12,184 nt of DNA from Limnohabitans sp. (GTDB taxonomy: Bacteria; Pseudomonadota; Gammaproteobacteria; Burkholderiales; Burkholderiaceae_C): the NCBI GenBank assembly GCA_024641725.1, contig JAHECM010000039.1, positions 1 to 12,184 on the forward strand. Reading direction: 5' to 3'. The position numbers were made by a program, and so were the translations under genes. The notes beneath the pieces are model-generated. The model had not been told where the DNA came from. It searched no databases and was given only the letters and a program-made list of their open reading frames with translations. Positions 7,115 to 12,184 of this stretch are shown here, piece by piece (the first letter of the stretch is position 1; each line of letters opens with the position of its first letter).

Positions 7115-7885
7115 TCATTCGTGCCAGTGTTCAGCCACCCAGGTGGCCGGCTGAATGAATCGGAAGCGGCGGTTGCGGCGTCCGGCCAGGGCATCGGGCG
7201 GGTTGCATTCACCGTGGAAGATGACCACGCGTGCATCGTGTGGAATGAATGGCGGTTGCCAAAAATTGGTCGGCCACGACGGAATGCAGTTGTACTTGAA
7301 GCTCGGGCACCAAGCTTTTGGCCAGTAAGCCAGCAAGCCCTGGCGGTTCATGTAGTCCGACAGGTAAGACTGCTCGTTGCGGTGCTTTTGCCGGATGGTT
7401 TCAAAATTGTCGCGGAAATGGCTCAGCACTTGCGGGTGTGCGCCCAGCTCAAAGCGGTACACCGATGAGTTGCCGGTGATGCGACCCGGATTCCAGAATC
7501 GGTCGTAGTCCTTGATGATGAGGAAGCGACCTGCTAGCTCGAAAAACCCGTCCATGCTGCCAACGATGACCACATCGACATCCAGAAACAGCGCCACACC
7601 CCGCAGACCGTGGAGGTCCGCAGAAAACGTCACCAACTTGGTCCAGCCACGCTCTGGACTGCCGGGGGGGAGGTTCAAGGTGGGGATGGGCAAGCAGCGC
7701 ACTTCGGGCGTGATGCCTTGGCTGTCGTCGGTCAAGCACACCATCTCGAAGTCCAGACTCAGGTGGCGCTTGACCATGGCGTACAGTCGGTTGACATACT
7801 CCGGCCCGTATTTGGTGCCCCATTTCATGCAGATCACATAGCGTTGATCTGCGTTCGGAGGGGGGGCTGTGGCGGATGTGTGCAT
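7115..7885 (-). CDS. Putative GT-A-fold glycosyltransferase (GT8-like)
   Basis: This 256-residue protein appears to be a soluble nucleotide-sugar transferase. After a short Ala/Pro-rich start come a beta strand and helix with KWGTKYGPEYVNRLY (residues 21-35), then VCLTDD (49-54), then W81-T-K-L. LFLDVDVVIVGSMDGFF holds a DxD motif at D102-V-D104, which in this fold binds the metal and sugar nucleotide. A late VIFHGECNPPDAL (H224) resembles the HxGxxKP element of GT8 enzymes. No signal peptide or membrane helix is seen. The gene lies seven bases downstream of yhbY on the same strand, so they probably share a transcript; its own Shine-Dalgarno is weak. Two seven-C runs lie in the coding strand, one at codons 7-10. 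The donor, acceptor and pathway are unknown. An outer-surface glycan is only a guess. Confidence 0.75.
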   Translation of the reverse strand: MHTSATAPPPNADQRYVICMKWGTKYGPEYVNRLYAMVKRHLSLDFEMVCLTDDSQGITPEVRCLPIPTLNLPPGSPERGWTKLVTFSADLHGLRGVALFLDVDVVIVGSMDGFFELAGRFLIIKDYDRFWNPGRITGNSSVYRFELGAHPQVLSHFRDNFETIRQKHRNEQSYLSDYMNRQGLLAYWPKAWCPSFKYNCIPSWPTNFWQPPFIPHDARVVIFHGECNPPDALAGRRNRRFRFIQPATWVAEHWHE

Positions 7886-7892
7886 CAGAGCT

Positions 7893-8366
7893 TCAGTCTG
7901 CTTGGCGTTTCTTGATGGATTTTTGCTTGGGCTTGGCTCGTTTGATCTGGCCGCCAGGCGTCAGGCGCTGGTTGCCCAAGACGCGCAAGGTTTTGACTTC
8001 TGGCCGCTGACCCCCGCGTGAACTGTATTTGAGGACTTTGAAGTCCCGGGGGCCAGGCATGCGGTCTTCGTCGACGGTTTTGGCTTTTTCGGGTTGGGGC
8101 CGCCACAGCACCAGCAGCTTGCCAATGTGCTGGATCTGCGCCGCACTGAGTTCCTCGGCCAGTTGCGTGTACATGGCTTCTCGGGCGGTGCGGTCGTCTC
8201 CAAGAACCCTGATTTTGATCAAGCCGTGGGCGTTGAGGGCCGCATCGGTTTCCTTGATGACGGCGGCTGTGAGGCCGTCGTTGCCGATCATGACCACGGG
8301 GTCCAGGTGGTGGGCTTCGGCGCGGTGAACCTTGCGTTCGCCAGTAGTGAGTTGTATTTGTGACAT
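7893..8366 (-). CDS. yhbY: YhbY-type RNA-binding protein (CRM domain) with long basic tail
   Basis: YhbY binds pre-50S ribosomal particles through a CRS1-YhbY (CRM) domain. Residues 1-91 form that domain: LTTGERKVHRAEAHHLDPVV, the GNDG loop (28-31, the KH-like GxxG), and IGKLLVLWRP at the end. The E. coli protein is about 97 residues, whereas this one has 157. The extra 66 residues are hydrophilic and very basic, ending in KRAKPKQKSIKKRQAD, and look disordered. I chose the ATG at 8366 because conserved sequence starts there. An upstream in-frame extension to 8462 would run through the start of rlmE and would encode an unrelated hydrophobic stretch. No Shine-Dalgarno precedes the ATG. The GATAAT box places the transcript start on the ATG itself. 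Confidence 0.88.
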   Translation of the reverse strand: MSQIQLTTGERKVHRAEAHHLDPVVMIGNDGLTAAVIKETDAALNAHGLIKIRVLGDDRTAREAMYTQLAEELSAAQIQHIGKLLVLWRPQPEKAKTVDEDRMPGPRDFKVLKYSSRGGQRPEVKTLRVLGNQRLTPGGQIKRAKPKQKSIKKRQAD

Positions 8367-8371
8367 GTGGG

Positions 8372-8378
8372 TATTATC
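8372..8378. promoter_or_regulatory. Bidirectional promoter, overlapping -10 boxes for rlmE and yhbY
   Basis: TATTAT on the plus strand (8372-8377) and GATAAT on the minus strand (8378-8373) share five bases. Counting seven bases on from each hexamer puts the plus start near 8384 (about 14 bases before rlmE) and the minus start at 8366, the A of the yhbY ATG. The -35 regions are weak on both sides. Confidence 0.55.
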
Positions 8379-8397
8379 CCCGCTTGAATGGAAAATA

Positions 8398-9051
8398 ATG
8401 AAAGTCAAAACTAAAAGCAAAAAGGTCAACAAGGCGTGGTTGAACGACCACGTCAATGACACCTACGTGAAGCTGGCCCACAAAGAGGGTTTTCGGGCCC
8501 GCGCGGCCTACAAACTCAAAGAAATCGACGAAGTGCTGGGCTTGATTCGCCCGGGTGCTTTGGTGGTGGATCTGGGCTCTGCCCCCGGCGCTTGGAGCCA
8601 GTACCTGCGCCGTCGCCTGTCGCCCGACGGTGCCGCCGTGGGGGCATTGAACGGCACCATTGTGGCGCTGGACTTGCTGCCTATGGAGCCTGTGGAGGGG
8701 GTGCAGTTCATCCAAGGTGATTTTCGGGAGGCCGAGGTGTTGGCTCAATTGGAGGCCGCGATGGCCGATCGGCAGGCCGACGTGGTTGTCTCCGACATGG
8801 CCCCCAACCTGTCGGGGATCGATTCGGTCGACGCTGCTCGCATCGGCCATTTGATCGAGTTGGCGGTGGATTTTTCACAAAACCACATGAAGCCTTCTGG
8901 GGCGCTGGTGGTCAAGGTCTTTCATGGCAGTGGCTACAGTCAACTGGTCAAACTGTTCAAAGAGACCTTCAAAGTGGTCAAACCGATCAAACCGAAAGCT
9001 TCGCGAGACCGTTCCTCCGAGACATTTTTGGTGGGGATTGGGCTGAAGTGA
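8398..9051 (+). CDS. rlmE: 23S rRNA (uridine-2552-2'-O)-methyltransferase RlmE
   Basis: RlmE (FtsJ/RrmJ) methylates U2552 of 23S rRNA late in 50S assembly. The protein has 217 residues (E. coli 209). The S-adenosylmethionine site is VVDLGSAPGAWSQYL. The K-D-K-E catalytic set is complete: K39 in RAAYKLKEID, D133 in SDMAPN, K173 in VVKVFHGSG and E208 in RSSETFLVG. The lysine-rich N-terminus (KVKTKSKKVNKAW) is typical. The ATG at 8398 is preceded only by a weak GGAAA. The next gene is ftsH, 120 bases on, and rlmE-ftsH is a conserved pair in proteobacteria. Together with yhbY on the other side it places two 50S-assembly genes under one divergent promoter. Confidence 0.96.
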   Translation: MKVKTKSKKVNKAWLNDHVNDTYVKLAHKEGFRARAAYKLKEIDEVLGLIRPGALVVDLGSAPGAWSQYLRRRLSPDGAAVGALNGTIVALDLLPMEPVEGVQFIQGDFREAEVLAQLEAAMADRQADVVVSDMAPNLSGIDSVDAARIGHLIELAVDFSQNHMKPSGALVVKVFHGSGYSQLVKLFKETFKVVKPIKPKASRDRSSETFLVGIGLK

Positions 9052-9129
9052 ACCGCTGCCCCGACCTAATTCCTCTGAACTTCAGGGCCAAAAGCGGGCT
9101 GCGCGCCGATTCGACCGCAGTCCCGGGCC

Positions 9130-9135
9130 TAAAAT
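9130..9135 (+). promoter_or_regulatory. Possible ftsH promoter, -10 box
   Basis: TAAAAT differs from the -10 consensus at one base and lies 36 bases before the ftsH start. The best -35-like match, TTCGAC at 9110-9115, is only 14 bases away, so the -35 is poor. No heat-shock (sigma-32) consensus is recognised. A bulged hairpin (GGGCTGCG 9096-9103 with CGCAGTCCC 9116-9124) lies just upstream without a T tract. A short palindrome, CTGAA-C-TTCAG, is at 9075-9085. Confidence 0.4.
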
Positions 9136-9161
9136 AGAGGCAATCAATGATTTTCTCGACT

Positions 9162-9165
9162 GGAG
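9162..9165 (+). promoter_or_regulatory. Shine-Dalgarno of ftsH, selecting the TTG at 9172
   Basis: GGAG is six bases before the TTG at 9172 and directly abuts another in-frame TTG at 9166, which would leave no spacer. The 9172 start gives the usual FtsH beginning, MNNPWFSK. Confidence 0.7.
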
Positions 9166-9171
9166 TTGCGC

Positions 9172-11085
9172 TTGAATAACCCCTGGTTTTCCAAAATGGC
9201 CGTTTGGGTGGTGATTGCCATGGTGCTGTTCACTGTGTTCAAACAGTTTGACAACCGTGGCACACCAGGTTCTGGGTACATGGGCTACTCGGACTTCCTG
9301 GAGGAGGTGCGTGGCAACCGCATCAAAACCGCCACCATCCAAGAGGGGCAGGGTGGCACCGAAATCGTGGCTACGACCACCGACGATCGCCGCATCAAGA
9401 CCACAGCCACCTATCTGGACCGCGGTTTGGTGGGTGACCTCATCAGCAACGGTGTGAAGTTTGACGTCAAGCCTCGCGAAGAGGGTTCCTTGCTCATGAC
9501 CTTGCTCGTCAGCTGGGGGCCCATGCTGCTGCTGATTGGTGTGTGGGTGTACTTCATGCGCCAGATGCAGGGCGGGGGCAAAGGCGGGGCGTTCAGTTTT
9601 GGCAAGTCCAAAGCCCGCATGCTGGACGAAAACACCAATCCGGTGACTTTTGCCGACGTGGCCGGTTGTGACGAGGCCAAAGAAGAGGTCAAGGAGGTCG
9701 TGGACTTCCTCAAAGACCCGCAAAAATTCCAAAAGCTCGGTGGCCGTATTCCCCGGGGCTTGCTGTTGGTCGGGCCTCCGGGCACCGGCAAGACCTTGTT
9801 GGCCAAGAGCATCTCTGGTGAAGCCAAGGTTCCATTTTTCAGCATCTCGGGCTCGGACTTTGTCGAAATGTTCGTGGGCGTGGGCGCTGCCCGAGTGCGC
9901 GACATGTTTGAGAACGCCAAGAAAAACGCACCGTGCATCATCTTCATTGACGAAATCGACGCCGTGGGCCGCCAGCGTGGCGCAGGCTTGGGCGGTGGCA
10001 ATGACGAGCGCGAACAAACGCTGAACCAAATGCTGGTTGAGATGGATGGTTTCGAGACCAATTTGGGCGTGATCGTTGTCGCGGCCACCAACCGCCCTGA
10101 CATTTTGGACGCCGCCTTGCTGCGCCCTGGCCGCTTTGACCGCCAGGTCTATGTCACCTTGCCAGACATCCGTGGGCGCGAGCAAATTTTGAGCGTTCAC
10201 ATGCGCAAGATCCCGATTGGACAAGACGTCAAAGCCGAAATCATTGCCCGAGGCACGCCTGGCATGAGTGGTGCGGATTTGGCCAACTTGTGCAACGAAG
10301 CCGCCTTGATGGCGGCACGCCGCAATGCCCGAGTGGTTGAAATGCAGGATTTTGAGAAAGCCAAAGACAAGATTCTCATGGGCCCCGAGCGCAAGAGCAT
10401 GGTCATGCCCGAGGAAGAGCGTCGCAACACGGCCTACCATGAAGCCGGCCACGCCCTGATTGGCAAACTGCTGCCCAAGTGCGATCCGGTGCACAAGGTC
10501 ACCATCATTCCCCGTGGCCGTGCCTTGGGTGTGACCATGAGCCTGCCCGAAAAAGACCGCTACAGCTACGACAGCGAGTTCATGCTCAACCAAATCAGCA
10601 TGCTGTTTGGAGGGCGCATTGCCGAAGAAGTGTTCATGAAGCAGATGACCACGGGTGCCTCGAACGACTTCGAGCGCGCCACCTCCATTGCCCGGGACAT
10701 GGTCATGCGCTACGGCATGACCCAGGCGCTGGGCCCCATGGTGTACTCCGAAAACGAAGGTGAAGTCTTCCTGGGTCGTTCCGTCACGAAAACGACCAAC
10801 ATGAGCGAGCAGACCATGCAGAAGGTCGACAGCGAAGTGCGACGCATCATTGACGAGCAGTATGGCCTGGCACGTCGTCTTATTGAAGAGCACAGCGACA
10901 AGATGCACGCCATGGCCAAGGCCTTGCTGGACTGGGAAACCATCGATGTTGAGCAGCTGGACGACATCATGGCCGGGCGTGAGCCGCGCCCACCCAAGGA
11001 CTGGACGCCTCGCACGCCTTCGGGTGGTGGCAGCGATGGCGGTACGCCGGCTGTGCAAGCTGACCCCGCACCGACCGCGGCCTGA
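9172..11085 (+). CDS. ftsH: ATP-dependent zinc metalloprotease FtsH
   Basis: FtsH is a hexameric inner-membrane AAA+ protease that degrades unassembled membrane proteins and regulators such as LpxC and sigma-32 in E. coli. From the TTG at 9172 the protein has 637 residues. Two membrane helices (about residues 8-25 and 107-127) flank a periplasmic domain. The AAA module has Walker A GPPGTGKT (201-208, K207), Walker B IIFIDEID (D260, E261) and the second region of homology ATNRPDILDAALLRPGRFD. The peptidase has HEAGH (H423, E424, H427) with D499 in GASNDFERAT as the third zinc ligand. The last 35 or so residues are Pro/Gly/Ala-rich and probably unstructured. A hairpin terminator lies 19 bases downstream, before folP. 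Confidence 0.98.
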   Translation: MNNPWFSKMAVWVVIAMVLFTVFKQFDNRGTPGSGYMGYSDFLEEVRGNRIKTATIQEGQGGTEIVATTTDDRRIKTTATYLDRGLVGDLISNGVKFDVKPREEGSLLMTLLVSWGPMLLLIGVWVYFMRQMQGGGKGGAFSFGKSKARMLDENTNPVTFADVAGCDEAKEEVKEVVDFLKDPQKFQKLGGRIPRGLLLVGPPGTGKTLLAKSISGEAKVPFFSISGSDFVEMFVGVGAARVRDMFENAKKNAPCIIFIDEIDAVGRQRGAGLGGGNDEREQTLNQMLVEMDGFETNLGVIVVAATNRPDILDAALLRPGRFDRQVYVTLPDIRGREQILSVHMRKIPIGQDVKAEIIARGTPGMSGADLANLCNEAALMAARRNARVVEMQDFEKAKDKILMGPERKSMVMPEEERRNTAYHEAGHALIGKLLPKCDPVHKVTIIPRGRALGVTMSLPEKDRYSYDSEFMLNQISMLFGGRIAEEVFMKQMTTGASNDFERATSIARDMVMRYGMTQALGPMVYSENEGEVFLGRSVTKTTNMSEQTMQKVDSEVRRIIDEQYGLARRLIEEHSDKMHAMAKALLDWETIDVEQLDDIMAGREPRPPKDWTPRTPSGGGSDGGTPAVQADPAPTAA

Positions 11086-11104
11086 GCCAGGTGCTTTCTT
11101 GCTG

Positions 11105-11128
11105 AACGGGGCTTATGGCCCCGTTTTT
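11105..11128 (+). terminator. Intrinsic terminator between ftsH and folP
   Basis: A perfect 8-base-pair stem, AACGGGGC at 11105-11112 with GCCCCGTT at 11118-11125, has a five-base loop and runs into T at 11124-11128. Only 16 bases separate it from the folP start, including the GGAGAA ribosome-binding site at 11133-11138. No promoter can fit between, and none is obvious just upstream. It therefore sits inside what is probably one ftsH-folP transcription unit. Confidence 0.8.
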
Positions 11129-11144
11129 CATTGGAGAACTTGTC

Positions 11145-11990
11145 ATGCATTGGCAAACCAGCCGTTTCAACATCGATTTGACCCAGCCCCGCGTGATGGG
11201 CATCGTCAACCTCACTCCGGACTCCTTTTCGGATGGCGGACGTCACGCCGACCTCGCGCAAGCGCTGCGTCACGCCGAGCGGTTGCTGGTCGAAGGCGCT
11301 GATATCTTGGATGTGGGGGGGGAGTCCACCCGACCCGGGGCACCTCCGGTCAGCGAAACCGAGGAATTGGCCCGCGTGCTGCCATTTTTGCGCGAGGCGG
11401 TGCGTTGGCAGGTTCCCATTTCGCTGGACTCTTACAAGCCAGCCGTCATGCAGCAAGCCTTGGACTTGGGCGTGGACATCGTCAACGACGTTTGGGCATT
11501 GCGCCAAACCGGCGCGTTGCAGGTGGTGTCTGCACATCCGGCTTGTGGGGTGTGTTTGATGCACATGCACCGGGAGCCGCAAAGCATGCAGGCGCAACCC
11601 CTGCAAGGTGATGTGGTGTCGCAAGTCGTGGCATTTTTGCAAGAGCGTGTGCGCGCGCTCTCGACCTTGGGGGTAGCCCCCAACCGCATCGTGCTCGATC
11701 CGGGGATCGGCTTTGGCAAAACAGTGGCCCAGAACTTCGCCTTGCTGGCGCACCAGGCTGACTTGCTGGCGATCGGTGCGGCCGTGTTGGCCGGTTGGTC
11801 CAGAAAGTCTTCGCTGGGCGCGGTGCTCGCGCTGGACGGCCAAGCCCCCGAACCTGCTGCGCGAGTTCACGCCAGTGTGGCGGCCGCTTTGCTGGCGGTT
11901 GATCGAGGGGCCCGCGTGGTGCGCGTGCATGACGTGCAAGCCACTGTGCAGGCGCTGAAAGTTTGGCAGGCCATGCGTGCGCAGGTTTGA
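11145..11990 (+). CDS. folP: Dihydropteroate synthase
   Basis: FolP joins 6-hydroxymethyl-dihydropterin pyrophosphate to p-aminobenzoate in folate synthesis and is the sulfonamide target. The 281-residue protein carries the DHPS signatures: MGIVNLTPDSFSDGG (18-32), DVGGESTRPG (56-65), IVNDVWAL, CLMHMH, VLDPGIGFGK, GWSRKS and the closing VRVHDVQ. F28, T62 and P64, positions where E. coli resistance changes are known, are wild-type. The start is the ATG at 11145 with GGAGAA seven bases before it. An in-frame ATG at 11115 lies inside the terminator loop and is rejected. Eight consecutive G at 11315-11322 encode part of V57-G-G-E60. Expression probably depends on read-through from ftsH. Confidence 0.97.
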   Translation: MHWQTSRFNIDLTQPRVMGIVNLTPDSFSDGGRHADLAQALRHAERLLVEGADILDVGGESTRPGAPPVSETEELARVLPFLREAVRWQVPISLDSYKPAVMQQALDLGVDIVNDVWALRQTGALQVVSAHPACGVCLMHMHREPQSMQAQPLQGDVVSQVVAFLQERVRALSTLGVAPNRIVLDPGIGFGKTVAQNFALLAHQADLLAIGAAVLAGWSRKSSLGAVLALDGQAPEPAARVHASVAAALLAVDRGARVVRVHDVQATVQALKVWQAMRAQV

Positions 11991-12020
11991 GGCTTCACTT
12001 GATGCAAGATCAACCCAAAA

Positions 12021-12040
12021 GGCCCAGACCAAGACTGGCC
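12021..12040. other. Small hairpin in the folP-glmM gap
   Basis: GGCCCAG (12021-12027) can pair with CTGGCC (12035-12040), giving six pairs with one bulged C and a 7-base loop. No T tract follows, so it is not an intrinsic terminator. The rest of this 115-base gap holds only the glmM promoter candidate and ribosome-binding site. Confidence 0.25.
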
Positions 12041-12072
12041 AGCACAAGACCAAACCACTGGGCACGTTTGGC

Positions 12073-12078
12073 TAAAAT
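12073..12078 (+). promoter_or_regulatory. Possible glmM promoter, -10 box
   Basis: TAAAAT, preceded by TTTGGC, lies 27 bases before the glmM ATG. It repeats the GGC-plus--10 pattern seen before carA. The -35 region is unconvincing. If active it would make glmM partly independent of ftsH-folP. Confidence 0.4.
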
Positions 12079-12105
12079 CATTCAATTCTTGTAAGGGATT
12101 TTCAG

Positions 12106-12184
12106 ATGGCGCGTCAGTATTTTGGAACCGATGGCATTCGAGGCACGGTGGGGCAAAGCCCGATCACGCCGGACTTTGTGATGC
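12106..12184 (+). CDS. glmM: Phosphoglucosamine mutase, N-terminal 26 codons (3' end outside window)
   Basis: GlmM converts glucosamine-6-phosphate to glucosamine-1-phosphate for UDP-N-acetylglucosamine, feeding both peptidoglycan and lipid A. Only the first 26 residues are present, but they are diagnostic: YFGTDGIRGTVG followed by PITPDFVM, the start of the alpha-D-phosphohexomutase fold. The catalytic serine lies beyond the window. TAAGGGA at 12092-12098 is a good Shine-Dalgarno seven bases before the ATG. The ftsH-folP-glmM order matches E. coli. Confidence 0.95.
   Translation, partial: MARQYFGTDGIRGTVGQSPITPDFVM

Noticed and set aside
7082..7468. A plus-strand open frame downstream of greA
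   Set aside because: It runs antisense to the glycosyltransferase gene and starts inside a terminator hairpin.
8367..8462. An upstream extension of yhbY with a hydrophobic, signal-like N-terminus
   Set aside because: It would overlap the rlmE start and the shared promoter. CRM-domain homology begins at the ATG at 8366.
9052..9171. A heat-shock (sigma-32) promoter before ftsH
   Set aside because: I looked for CTTGAA and CCCCAT-like elements at proper spacing and found no acceptable pair.
9082..11058. A 658-codon open frame antisense to ftsH
   Set aside because: It mirrors the GC-rich third positions of ftsH codons. The translation is His/Gln/Val-rich with no recognisable motif, while ftsH on the plus strand is unmistakable.
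11115..11144. An earlier ATG for folP
   Set aside because: It is in the loop of the intrinsic terminator with no ribosome-binding site. The ATG at 11145 has a good one.
10710..12065. A 451-codon minus-strand open frame across ftsH, folP and the gap
   Set aside because: It crosses two well-supported plus-strand genes and a terminator. No domain was recognised.
1..12184. CRISPR array, insertion sequence, tRNA or rRNA gene, toxin-antitoxin pair, defence system
   Set aside because: No spaced direct repeats, transposase motifs, terminal inverted repeats, tRNA-like folds or related proteins were seen. The window is ordinary core genome apart from the points listed.

Overview
The window is core chromosome of a betaproteobacterium of the order Burkholderiales, most likely a member of the Comamonadaceae such as the Limnohabitans/Rhodoferax group. 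This placement rests on the protein sequences, the gene order lpxB-rnhB-TrmH, the high-GC codon use, and the cluster greA / yhbY / rlmE-ftsH-folP-glmM. It is inferred by reading and was not searched.

Layout. Bases 2-1843 hold a tightly packed plus-strand group: the 3' end of lpxB (lipid A disaccharide synthase), rnhB (RNase HII, overlapping lpxB) and a SpoU/TrmH-type RNA 2'-O-methyltransferase that shares an ATGA junction with rnhB. A probable intrinsic terminator closes this group. A long, C-rich, G-poor leader with a good -10 box then introduces carA-carB (3212-6472 for carB), the two subunits of carbamoyl phosphate synthetase. A second promoter and a strong terminator-like hairpin lie directly in front of the greA start. 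greA converges on a minus-strand pair, yhbY followed by a GT-A-type glycosyltransferase gene, which ends in a strong UUCG-loop terminator. yhbY is divergent from rlmE, and the two -10 boxes overlap base for base on opposite strands. The plus-strand block then runs rlmE, ftsH, an intrinsic terminator, folP and the first 26 codons of glmM, which has its own likely promoter.

Function. The genes are housekeeping: outer-membrane lipid A, RNA/DNA hybrid repair, rRNA/tRNA methylation and ribosome assembly (TrmH-like, YhbY, RlmE), carbamoyl phosphate for pyrimidines and arginine, transcript cleavage (GreA), membrane proteolysis (FtsH), folate (FolP) and cell-wall amino sugar (GlmM). The greA/yhbY/rlmE/ftsH/folP/glmM arrangement, including yhbY facing the other way, matches what I know of Escherichia coli. 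The visible difference is the glycosyltransferase gene placed between yhbY and greA.

I see no mobile element, CRISPR array, tRNA, rRNA, toxin-antitoxin pair or defence island, and no gene-scale undescribed system. The unusual content is regulatory: a GraL-like terminated greA leader, a rut-like carA leader with 10-base periodic repeats, a symmetric bidirectional promoter giving an apparently leaderless yhbY, and a terminator wedged between ftsH and folP. No gap between genes exceeds 300 bases.
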